Shown here: one piece after another, positions 42,618-50,723 of the stretch | Position numbering within the stretch: position 1 is the first letter of the stretch | How the letters are laid out: every line of letters starts with the position of its first letter | Source: Gammaproteobacteria bacterium | GTDB taxonomy: Bacteria; Gemmatimonadota; Gemmatimonadetes; Longimicrobiales; Gaopeijiaceae | Reading direction: 5' to 3' | DNA: 64,000 nucleotides | Assembly (NCBI GenBank): GCA_028819075.1 | Contig: JAPPMM010000038.1 | Span: 1-64,000, forward strand | The notes under the pieces: model-generated | Database searches by the model: none | What the model saw: only the letters and a program-made list of their open reading frames with translations | Told to the model about the DNA's origin: nothing | Translations under genes and position numbers: made by a program

Positions 42618-43741
42618 TTGCCGTGCTCCTGATTCTCGAGCAGGACGCGCAGTTCCGAGACCGACGGCGGTCCCCAGCGCACGAGGAGCACCTCACCCTC
42701 CGAATCGGTGACGACGGCTGCGGGGAGCCCGTCGATGCGCAAGGCCTCAAGTGCGCCCTGAATCACCGCATTGCGCTGCCCGGGTTTCAGCTCGGAGAGG
42801 ATGCGATATGGTGGCTCGTATCGCGCCGACCAGGCGGCCAGGACCTCCGGCGACTCTTCCGGGTCGTAGGGCACCCCGAAGATCTCCAACTCCGCGCTTG
42901 TGAAGGAGGTTCTCAGTAGGTCGAGGCTCGGAAGCTCGGCGAGGCACGGGGCGCACCATGTGGCCACGGTCGTATAGAGGATGAGACGGGCGCGCTCGCC
43001 CGGAAGGACGTCCTGCGCGGCCCGGATCGACGCGTTCGCGGAACTGGTGGTGACGATGGGCTCCACGGATGCGGTAACCGCGGGCTGCTGGCCGCGTACC
43101 CGGTATGGCGTCAGGACGAACGGAGCCCCCGTGGGCGAAGCCGAAGGATCCTCGTAGGCGGTGACCAGCGTCCCCGCGGGGACGGCCGTGGCGTCGGACC
43201 GCCGCCCTGACGGCCAGCGTACTTCGAGCCTGGTCACCTCTTCCGCGTCACCGATTCCGACGTGCAGCGTCGCCGAGTTCTGCGCGGCGAGACCCTCGCC
43301 CGCGCGATGCTCGCGAAGCAGTTCGCGGCCTTCGACCTCCAGGATTACGCGGGCTCCGTACGCATCCCGGCTGCTCCACTCGCTGGCCGGGAAGGCAAAC
43401 CGGTTTCCCCCCTCGAAGCGAATCGCCACCATCCGGCCCGCATCACCCCGCTCGCCCATCCGATTCCGGAAGAGCTGGAACAGCGGTGCGTTCGCGTTGA
43501 CCACCGCTAGGTCCTGCCACCCGTCTCGATCGAAGTCGAGAACGGCGAACGCCCTGCTGTCTCCGGGATGATCCAGACCGGAGATGCCGGAGACCTCGAC
43601 GTAGTCGTCGCCGTTCCGGTTGAGAAACACGTGATTGCGCTCGTGTCCGCTGAACGATGCTCCCGACTGGAGCCGCTCCGACGCTCTCGAATAGAGGTCG
43701 GTTTCGAGCTGAAGCGCCCCGGGATGTTCGTCCGAGCGCAC
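42614..43741 (-). CDS. C-terminal part of split FG-GAP/ASPIC protein, with thioredoxin-like domain
   Basis: A 375-residue open frame. It begins within an FG-GAP repeat region (FAVLDFDRDGWQDLAVVN), continues with an ASPIC/UnbV domain (ATLHVGIGDAEEVTRLEVRW) and ends with a thioredoxin-like domain with TVATWCAPCLAELPS. The frame is the same as that of the upstream gene and is separated only by a TGA and seven codons. The GTG used as start has no Shine-Dalgarno. The intervening codons read TDYWRAVV, which fits the conserved ASPIC-family segment. I read it as the second half of one gene. It may still be made by reinitiation or readthrough. Confidence 0.75.
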   Translation of the reverse strand: MRSDEHPGALQLETDLYSRASERLQSGASFSGHERNHVFLNRNGDDYVEVSGISGLDHPGDSRAFAVLDFDRDGWQDLAVVNANAPLFQLFRNRMGERGDAGRMVAIRFEGGNRFAFPASEWSSRDAYGARVILEVEGRELLREHRAGEGLAAQNSATLHVGIGDAEEVTRLEVRWPSGRRSDATAVPAGTLVTAYEDPSASPTGAPFVLTPYRVRGQQPAVTASVEPIVTTSSANASIRAAQDVLPGERARLILYTTVATWCAPCLAELPSLDLLRTSFTSAELEIFGVPYDPEESPEVLAAWSARYEPPYRILSELKPGQRNAVIQGALEALRIDGLPAAVVTDSEGEVLLVRWGPPSVSELRVLLENQEHGK

Positions 43742-43762
43742 AACTGCGCGCCAGTAGTCCGT

Positions 43763-45616
43763 TCATATGTCCACCGGCAGCTCGACCGCCGACGGAGCGG
43801 TATAGAACCCGCTCAGAGCATGGATGTCGAGATCCGAGTCGTTGTCCAGGTCGAGAAACTGGCTTCCCCATCCCCAACCCGCGGCCTCGACCGGCAGCCC
43901 GGGCCGCTTGAGGCTGGAGACCTGCTCAAACCCGTCCATCCGGTTTCGGAACAGCGTATTGCCACGGGCCATTCGCCTGAAGTTACCGTCGACGTCGTTC
44001 AACCGGGCGGCGATCCGCAGGCCCGCCTTGCTGTGCATGTTCGTCACATAGAGATCCTGCAGGCCGTCGGCGTCATAGTCTCCCCACGATGCCCCCATGC
44101 CGAAGCCGAGGTCGGCCGTTCCGGTCGCCGCCGTGACGTCCGTGAAGCCGCCCCCGCCGTCGTTGCGGTAGAGGTTGTTGGGCGCGAAGTCGTTCACCAC
44201 GTACACGTCCATGTCGCCGTCATTGTCGTAGTCGGCCCAGGTGGACTGGTATGTGTTCCTGAAAAGGCTGAGCGTCGTGTCGTCCACGCGCGCGAACCGG
44301 CCACCGCCCCGGTTGCGCAGGAGGACGTTGGGCGGCCCGAACTTGTTCTTGATGACGTGATTATCGCCGCCGGTCGCAAGCGCCCACAGACGCTGTCCAT
44401 CCGGCTGGTCGAGGAACGCCATCGTCTCGATCGGATGCAGGGCGGCGGCGAAGGTGGAGACGTAGAGGTCGAGCAGGCCGTCGCTGTCGTAGTCGACGGC
44501 GGAGACCGACGAGACGAGTGCCGGCAGCGGATCGTCGAGCAGGTCGAGCGAACGATCGACGAAACGGCCGCCCTCGTTCACCAGGTAGACGCTCGGCTGC
44601 AGCGTCCGGCCGAGAAAGACGTCCTGGTCGCCGTCGTTGTCGAAGTCGGCGAACAGCGCCGAGGAAGTGAAATGGGACACGTCGAGGCCGATTCGTGCGG
44701 CGACTTCCTCGAAGGTTCCGTCACCCTGGTTCTGGAAGAACTGGTTCGGACCCCAGCGTGCCATGACGTACACGTCATCGAAGCCGTCTCCGTTCACATC
44801 AGTGACCGCAACCCCCGGATGACGATCCGCCGACTGCACATCGAAATAGGGCGTGGGACGCTGGAAGCCGTCCGGATCGAGCAGGTACTCGAGGACGAAC
44901 TCCTCGTGTATCGAGCGCCGGGCCGAGCCGAGCGCTTCGGGCTCCAGGACCTGATCCAGGATTTCTTCGAAGAGGAGCTGGTCGGCCGCCATCGTCCGCA
45001 GCTCTCCGGTTCGCCACTCCACGATGCTCCATGTGGGCGGCCCATCCTCTTCCAGCGGAGCCCCGGCCGTCCATGTGACCGTCAGGTCGCCGCGCAACCA
45101 GAGCCGGCCGTCCGGGACGCGTGCCAGGGCTTCGAAGCCCAGGTCGGTCTCGAGGCGTCCCGGATCGTCCTCCGACAGCTGACCGCGAATCACCTGGAAC
45201 CTGGCGTGGTCGAAGTACTCAATGTGATCCAGGAGCGGCCGCCAGAGAGCCAGATCCCGTCGGGAAACGTTACTCGCCGCGGGATCGTGGGAACTCCGCC
45301 CGACCACGCCGAGCGCATTTCCGCTTCGGGGCTCGACCGAAACGAGATCCACGACCTCAACGACGTCTCCGAACACCGTCCGTGTGGACTCATCGGGGAG
45401 GTGGAGGTTCAGGATCGAGTGGCCGAGACGCTCGATGTGAGGTGAGACCTGAACGATGGCTTCCTCGGAGGCGACCATCTCTTCCCAACCGGACGGAGGC
45501 TCCTGGGCGCTGGCCGCCGTCGCGCAGATCAACATGGCGCCTACCCCCAAGCCACAACTCGAACGCGAGGAAGGCGAGGAAGCGCGAGCCGCCGGACGTG
45601 CCTCCTGGTTGGTCAT
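43763..45616 (-). CDS. N-terminal part of split FG-GAP/VCBS repeat protein (CRTAC1-like)
   Basis: A 617-residue secreted protein with a signal peptide (GLGVGAMLICATAASAQ). A ~200-residue N-terminal region precedes at least six FG-GAP-type Ca-binding repeats (DVNGDGFDDVYV, DFDNDGDQDVFLG, DYDSDGLLDLYV, DYDNDGDMDVYVV, DYDADGLQDLYV, DLDNDSDLDIHA). It stops at PSAVELPVDI, where related proteins continue into an ASPIC domain. The ATG at 45616 avoids overlap with the preceding gene; 45670 is an alternative. These proteins often accompany SusC/SusD pairs. Confidence 0.8.
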   Translation of the reverse strand: MTNQEARPAARASSPSSRSSCGLGVGAMLICATAASAQEPPSGWEEMVASEEAIVQVSPHIERLGHSILNLHLPDESTRTVFGDVVEVVDLVSVEPRSGNALGVVGRSSHDPAASNVSRRDLALWRPLLDHIEYFDHARFQVIRGQLSEDDPGRLETDLGFEALARVPDGRLWLRGDLTVTWTAGAPLEEDGPPTWSIVEWRTGELRTMAADQLLFEEILDQVLEPEALGSARRSIHEEFVLEYLLDPDGFQRPTPYFDVQSADRHPGVAVTDVNGDGFDDVYVMARWGPNQFFQNQGDGTFEEVAARIGLDVSHFTSSALFADFDNDGDQDVFLGRTLQPSVYLVNEGGRFVDRSLDLLDDPLPALVSSVSAVDYDSDGLLDLYVSTFAAALHPIETMAFLDQPDGQRLWALATGGDNHVIKNKFGPPNVLLRNRGGGRFARVDDTTLSLFRNTYQSTWADYDNDGDMDVYVVNDFAPNNLYRNDGGGGFTDVTAATGTADLGFGMGASWGDYDADGLQDLYVTNMHSKAGLRIAARLNDVDGNFRRMARGNTLFRNRMDGFEQVSSLKRPGLPVEAAGWGWGSQFLDLDNDSDLDIHALSGFYTAPSAVELPVDI

Positions 45617-45627
45617 AGGTTTCCGTG

Positions 45628-46137
45628 CTAGCGGGCCGGAATCTTGAACAGAGAGATCGCCGCTCTCCAAGCTGTGAATCCGGCCGGATCCTCCTCCACA
45701 GGTGGAAGTTCGGGGTTCGGGACGCCTTCGCCGAAGCTCGTAAGCATTGCGGCGACGACGGCGGCGCCGACCCCGGCGGTCAGCCAGGTTCGCCTGCGGT
45801 CGAGCTCGCGCTGCTCCAGCCGGGCGATGCGGCTGGCCGGGATCGTCAGGTCCTGCCCCAGGGATCTGGTCATGATTCCCACCGTCTGGTCCACGACCGA
45901 GACGCGCAGGATGAGCTGGTCGCTGTCGGCCCGAACGAGCGTGCCGTCCATCGTTAGGCCGGGAGCGAACTCCGCCAGGTCGTCAGGCCCTTCCTGCGTC
46001 AAGTGTACACGCACTCTCTCGCCAGGCGGCACGGTCCCGCGTTCCGCCGTGACATAGCCGAAGCATCCCGAACAGAGGACCTGGACGGCAGCCACGCAGA
46101 CGTACTTTCGGATCGGGAAGTCTCTTGCGAGCAGCAT
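45628..46137 (-). CDS. Hypothetical lipoprotein
   Basis: A 169-residue protein. The N-terminus has a hydrophobic run ending in a lipobox (VQVLCSGC, Cys near 25). A small beta-rich domain follows (PGERVRVHLTQEG...TMDGTLVRADSDQLILRVSV), then a possible membrane helix (~115-135, TWLTAGVGAAVVAAMLTSF). The pattern 'effect of a setting on parameter' resembles small accessory lipoproteins seen near SusC/D systems. No family is named with confidence. It lies between susD-like and FG-GAP genes on the same strand. Confidence 0.6.
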   Translation of the reverse strand: MLLARDFPIRKYVCVAAVQVLCSGCFGYVTAERGTVPPGERVRVHLTQEGPDDLAEFAPGLTMDGTLVRADSDQLILRVSVVDQTVGIMTRSLGQDLTIPASRIARLEQRELDRRRTWLTAGVGAAVVAAMLTSFGEGVPNPELPPVEEDPAGFTAWRAAISLFKIPAR

Positions 46138-46219
46138 TCTGCAGATCGCTCAGGAAAGGCGCGCCCCCACCGGCACCCGGTTTCGGGGGGCCCGCGGGGC
46201 GCGTCTCATTCCAACCGTT

Positions 46220-47473
46220 TCAGCCCGAGAGGCTGGGATTGTTGAATCGCTCCACATTGGGCAGGGGCATGCACTCGTTGCCCCCATATGTGATGGGGGT
46301 GAACGGATGCGTGCCCTTGGTCCACTCGTCAAACCCGCCGTAGCGGCGCAGGTCGCCGAACCTCTTCCCTTCAAGGAAGAACTCGCGCCGCCGCTCCTCG
46401 ATGACCTGGGCCCGGATCTCGGCCTCCGAACCGCCCTCGAAGGGTGGGATGCCCGCCGCGGCATGCAGCTCGTTGATGATATCAACGGCCCTCTGGCCTC
46501 CCGCGACCTCGGCGATGATCAACTGGGCCTCCACATGGCTCGCGAGCCGATAGGGCGCGGAATCCGAACCGTACTTGGTCTGGAGCCACAGGTCCGTCAC
46601 GCCGTCGGTTGTCTTGCCGCCCGTGTTCGCGACGTCCACCCTCGGATCGGGCACCCCCATCCAGGTCACGTCCCAGTAGTGCGGGTCGACGGAAATCCGG
46701 CGATTCTGGTTGTTGTTCAGGTAGATGATGTTCCGGCGCGCGTTGTTGGCGGACGAGCGGGTCACGTCGTAGCTGAAGCCGGGCGAGACCTGCTCGGCTG
46801 CGGAGAGCGCCGCTTGATTGTCTCCCAGCGAGAGATTGGCCCGGGCGAGCCCGACGTAGGCGGCATTCCTGATCTCGGCGTCGCCCGCAGAGGTGGCCTC
46901 GCTGAAGCGGTCTCTCGCCAGTTCGAACATGGCCGCCGGCTGCAGCTCAGGGCCGTTGTCGAAGGCCGCGGTGCACATTGCGTCGCCGAAGATGACGTAG
47001 TTGAACCCCGCGTACAGGTTGGCCTTCGCGAGCAGCTCGCCTCGGCCCGCCACCTCCTGGTCCGTCCAGGACTGGAGCCTCCCGATCACGTCGTCCGCAA
47101 GTGCGCGGGCCGTCGCCATCGGCGCGTACACACCGGTGCCGCCGCAGCCGCTCCCGACATAGTCGCTGCTCGCGGGCGTGATGTTGCGCTGCAGCCACTC
47201 GGCGCCTCCCGCCTCTACAAACCCGCCGATGATCTCCCCTCCCAAATGGGACGTGCCCCAGACGAAGCTCGAGTACGCACATTCGAACTCGCCCTGCACG
47301 CTGGTGGTTAACAGGGTGGCGAACCCCGGATCATCCAGTGCTTCGGCAGTTGTAGCCCCGGGGAGTTCCACCTCCAGAAGGTTGTCACACCCGAGGAATG
47401 ACAGCGTCAGAACCAGCGTCAACCCGCCAACGCTCAGGTGATAACCGCGATGGTATTGAAATCGATTGCGCAT
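46220..47473 (-). CDS. SusD/RagB-type nutrient-binding outer-membrane lipoprotein
   Basis: A 417-residue protein that would cap the SusC-type channel and bind its ligand. The signal region ends in a lipobox (TLSFLGC, followed by DNLLEVELPG). The C-terminal block with IIAEVAGGQRAVDIINELHA and EERRREFFLEGKRFGDLRRY is characteristic of the SusD/RagB family. The ATG at 47473 precedes a normal signal sequence; the frame is open further upstream but overlaps the SusC gene. The ligand is unknown. Confidence 0.92.
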   Translation of the reverse strand: MRNRFQYHRGYHLSVGGLTLVLTLSFLGCDNLLEVELPGATTAEALDDPGFATLLTTSVQGEFECAYSSFVWGTSHLGGEIIGGFVEAGGAEWLQRNITPASSDYVGSGCGGTGVYAPMATARALADDVIGRLQSWTDQEVAGRGELLAKANLYAGFNYVIFGDAMCTAAFDNGPELQPAAMFELARDRFSEATSAGDAEIRNAAYVGLARANLSLGDNQAALSAAEQVSPGFSYDVTRSSANNARRNIIYLNNNQNRRISVDPHYWDVTWMGVPDPRVDVANTGGKTTDGVTDLWLQTKYGSDSAPYRLASHVEAQLIIAEVAGGQRAVDIINELHAAAGIPPFEGGSEAEIRAQVIEERRREFFLEGKRFGDLRRYGGFDEWTKGTHPFTPITYGGNECMPLPNVERFNNPSLSG

Positions 47474-47550
47474 GCGACCCCCTCTTTCGCCCACCAGCAG
47501 CGCTGGCAGGAAACAATTTCGTGCTCGGTCACTCGGCTGACAGCGAGTCA

Positions 47551-50500
47551 TCAGAACCTCACCCTCAGCGTGGTGATGACGGAGTGTGGCAGGGGTGGGG
47601 GATTGAGCTGCCACCCGTACTCCCGGTCTCGCGCATGTTTCGCCTCCGGGTCCAGATCGGTGAAGCTCTCGTGCACGTACGGGGTCCAGAGGTTGCGCCC
47701 GGTCACGGTCAGGGTCGCCCGCGACATGCCGAAGCCCTCGACCAGGCTGGTCGGCAGGCTGTAGCTGAGAGAGACATCGCGCAGGCGGATGTGATCTTCC
47801 CGCTGGTGGTGCGGCCACTCCACTCCGGCCGTCAGGAAGGAGGCCGCCAGGATCGGATCGAGTTCGCCGATGCGAGCCTGGGCACCCTGGAGGGAGTTCC
47901 CGAACGAGTTGTCCCGCTTCCATTGCGTCGTGCTGAACCTGGTCCGGTCCGCGTACCAGGTGAACAGCGCATTGAGCGTCAGGTTGTCGCCGAGCGTCAA
48001 CTGCGAGGAGAGGCTGCCCAGCCAGCCGGGTCCAGCCTGGGCGGTGAAGAAGTAGGGAGCGTTTCCGCAGGGGACGGGCGGGTGCTGGCCGATCTCGGAC
48101 TCGTCCATGTTGAAGACACCCGGCGGTCCCCCATGGCACATGATGTTGACCAGATTGCGGCCCTGGGGTCCACCCCACTGCGCGGAAGCGACATGCCGGC
48201 TCCAGTTTGCGCCGAGCGGCCAACCCTCGATGTGCTGGAAGCGGCCTCGCCGGTCGATCTGGAGCGGCGGGAGCCCGCCGTTATCCGCGAGCAGGTTCGT
48301 GTTGTGGGAGACGGTGCCGGTCAGGCTGAAGCCCAACGCCCGCGTCTGGATGGGGCGCGCGGTGAGCGCCAGCTCCCAGCCGTTGTTCTCCACCCTGCCC
48401 GCGTTGACGAAGCGGCTGCTGGAGAAGCCGCCCGACGGCGCCGACGCCGCGATCAGGATCGCGTCGTTCGTTGTCTGCCGGTAGTGTGTCACCTCGAGGT
48501 TGACGTGGTCGCGGAGAAGGCTGGCATCAAACCCCACCTCCAGCTCCGACCCGACCTCGGGTTTGAGGTCAGGATTGCCCACTTCCCCGGGCCTGACCGT
48601 GGGCACGTTGCCCGGGCCCACGGAGGGGACATAGGTCCGGACCGCAGCGAACGCGTCCGGCTGCATCCCCGACCTCCCCCACGCGGCCCGCAGACGAAGG
48701 GTCTCGATGGCCGGCAGGTTGAAGAAGTCGGCGTCGCTGATCACCCAGCTTCCACTCAGCTTCGGGTAGTAGGCGGCGTTGAAGGACTCACCGAAGGCAC
48801 TGTTGGCGTCGGCGCGCAGCGCGGCGGTAAGGAACAGCTGTTCGCGCCATCCCACCGTCTGCTGGCCGAAGACCCCGAAGGTCTTGTTTGCGACGTAGGA
48901 CTCTCCGCCTGTCGCCACCGATCCGGAAGAGACCGTGGACACGGCCGGTGTCGGCATCTGGATGGCGCTCGCGGAGGTCACCCGGAACTCGCGCGTGAAA
49001 TACTGTATCCCGAACGACGATGCCGCGGTCACCTCCGAGAACGGCTCGAACGACGCCGTCAGGTTGTAGTCGAAGGTCTGATTCACATCGCGTTTCTCTT
49101 CAACACCCTTCGCACCCTGGCCCCCGCCCTCGGAACCGTGGAAGCCGAAGTATGACGCCTCGTGGGTGTCCGGCATGCGGGGCACGAACGTCGAGAGCCT
49201 GGAGTCGGTGAAGTCCAGTCCCCAGACGACTCTCTGGCTCAACCAGTCGGTCGGGCGGTGGTTGATCGTGGTCGAGACCGTGCCCCGGTTCAGCCGGTCC
49301 TGCCAGTCGCGCAGCGCCGTGATTTCGGGTGGAGCATTGGAGAACCCCCGTAGCGGCGTGTCCTGGGTGACGGGAGAACCGAACTGGTGGGTGGCGATCA
49401 GGCCGAAATCGATGTCCCTCGCCGTGTGCCTGAGACTGCGCACGACGCCGAGATCGACAGCCATGTCGAGCTCGTCGGTCACAGCCGCCTGAACATTCGC
49501 CCGTACGTTCGTCCGGGTCTTGTCGTTGTTGGGCAGGTAGCCTTCCTCGTCGTCGAAGGCTCCCGAGAAGTAGTACGTGAGGTTGTCCCGTCCACCCCTG
49601 ACGTTGACCACATACCCCTGGACCATTCCCGTGCGGAAGACGTCGCGTCCCGCCGCCGACTCGTCCTGGTAGGGATGCTGGGAGATGATGGTCCGTCCGT
49701 CCGAGGCGATCCCGTAGTTGGTCGGGAGCCGTCCGCCCGGATTGTGGAACCAGTTGGCGCCCTGCCGGGCGACGACCTCGACCGTCGCGCGACCCGGGAT
49801 TCCTTTCTTTGTGATGACCTGGATCACTCCGGCGGAGGCTTCCGTACCGTAGAGGGTGGCCGCCGCCGGCCCCTTGATGATCTCGATCCGCTCAATCTCC
49901 TCCGGGTTGAGGTCATTGAGGCGGGAAGTGCCGTCGCTGGTCCACGGACCGAAGCCGACGACGCCTCCGTTGGCGCGGACCCCATCGATGTACAGCAGGG
50001 GTTGTGTGCCGAGCGCCACCGTGCTGCGCCCACGAATGATGATGCCGCTGCCGGACCCGACCGAGCCGCTGCCCACCTGGACGGACACCCCGGGGATCTG
50101 TCCGGTCAGCATCTGCTGAATGTTCGCGGGCGCGCTGGTCTCGAGCGCCTCGGCTGCGTTCATTGTTCCGACCACGTTGGCGACCGCTCGGCGTTGAATG
50201 GTGCCAACGGTGCCGGTAACGACGATCTCGTCCAGACCGAGAGCTTCGATGTCCAGCTGGAAGTCCACCGTTGCAGTCTCGCCGGATCCCACCGTGACCG
50301 TGGTCTCCTGCGTTCCGTACCCGATCATCTGGACCTGAAGCGGGTGCGTGCCGACCGGCACGTTGAGGAAGAGGTAGCGTCCCTGGCTGTTCGCCACGGC
50401 GCCGATTCCGGTTTCGGGGATCGAGACCTGCGCGCCGGCCAGGGGGCGAAGCGTTTCGCCGTGGACGACGGTGCCGGTGATGGTGCCGCCCTGCGCCAGC

Positions 50501-50568
50501 GCGGGAGTCGCTGTGAGGAGGAGGAAAGCGAACAGACCGAGACCAACGAAGAACCCGCGACGACTCAT
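47551..50568 (-). CDS. SusC/RagA-type TonB-linked outer-membrane transporter
   Basis: A 1005-residue outer-membrane protein. The signal peptide ends TATPALAQ. A carboxypeptidase-regulatory-like domain follows (GTVVHGETLRPLAGAQVSI). The SusC hallmark LDEIVVTGTVG is near residue 113, then a plug domain (QIPGVSVQVGSG, LLYIDGVRANGG) and a large barrel ending HSVITTLRVRF. The start at 50568 has a strong AGGAGGT nine bases before it. It forms a pair with the SusD-like gene and probably imports oligomers such as glycans or peptides using TonB energy. Confidence 0.94.
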   Translation of the reverse strand: MSRRGFFVGLGLFAFLLLTATPALAQGGTITGTVVHGETLRPLAGAQVSIPETGIGAVANSQGRYLFLNVPVGTHPLQVQMIGYGTQETTVTVGSGETATVDFQLDIEALGLDEIVVTGTVGTIQRRAVANVVGTMNAAEALETSAPANIQQMLTGQIPGVSVQVGSGSVGSGSGIIIRGRSTVALGTQPLLYIDGVRANGGVVGFGPWTSDGTSRLNDLNPEEIERIEIIKGPAAATLYGTEASAGVIQVITKKGIPGRATVEVVARQGANWFHNPGGRLPTNYGIASDGRTIISQHPYQDESAAGRDVFRTGMVQGYVVNVRGGRDNLTYYFSGAFDDEEGYLPNNDKTRTNVRANVQAAVTDELDMAVDLGVVRSLRHTARDIDFGLIATHQFGSPVTQDTPLRGFSNAPPEITALRDWQDRLNRGTVSTTINHRPTDWLSQRVVWGLDFTDSRLSTFVPRMPDTHEASYFGFHGSEGGGQGAKGVEEKRDVNQTFDYNLTASFEPFSEVTAASSFGIQYFTREFRVTSASAIQMPTPAVSTVSSGSVATGGESYVANKTFGVFGQQTVGWREQLFLTAALRADANSAFGESFNAAYYPKLSGSWVISDADFFNLPAIETLRLRAAWGRSGMQPDAFAAVRTYVPSVGPGNVPTVRPGEVGNPDLKPEVGSELEVGFDASLLRDHVNLEVTHYRQTTNDAILIAASAPSGGFSSSRFVNAGRVENNGWELALTARPIQTRALGFSLTGTVSHNTNLLADNGGLPPLQIDRRGRFQHIEGWPLGANWSRHVASAQWGGPQGRNLVNIMCHGGPPGVFNMDESEIGQHPPVPCGNAPYFFTAQAGPGWLGSLSSQLTLGDNLTLNALFTWYADRTRFSTTQWKRDNSFGNSLQGAQARIGELDPILAASFLTAGVEWPHHQREDHIRLRDVSLSYSLPTSLVEGFGMSRATLTVTGRNLWTPYVHESFTDLDPEAKHARDREYGWQLNPPPLPHSVITTLRVRF

Positions 50569-50666
50569 ACCGCACCTCCTCACAACGAGTGGCCCCGAGG
50601 GCATCGACGGAACGTCGACAGGAGTGACCTTATGAGCGCGGGACCACGTACGAACTTAAATCCAGC

Positions 50667-50695
50667 ATTCTAGCGGAGTTGGAAGGCCGACACAA
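50667..50695 (-). promoter_or_regulatory. Candidate promoter for the SusC-SusD operon
   Basis: On the minus strand TTGTGT (50695-50690) is followed after exactly 17 bases by TAGAAT (50672-50667). That is four and five of six matches to the sigma-70 hexamers. Transcription would start near 50660, about 90 bases before the SusC start. Confidence 0.5.
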
Positions 50696-50723
50696 GCTGC
50701 CCGGCGTCATCCTGTGTGTTCCG

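Noticed and set aside
43763..43765. TGA as a selenocysteine codon in the split FG-GAP protein
   Set aside because: The site is in a segment where relatives do not use Cys as far as I know, and no SECIS-like hairpin follows directly. A nonsense change, sequencing error or ordinary readthrough is simpler.
43568..45445. A 625-codon plus-strand frame
   Set aside because: It is the complement of the FG-GAP repeat gene; the regular Asp-rich repeats on the other strand produce the long Val/Arg-rich mirror frame.
47398..49155. A 585-codon plus-strand frame
   Set aside because: It is antisense to the SusC-type barrel, which has full-length family features and a strong ribosome site.
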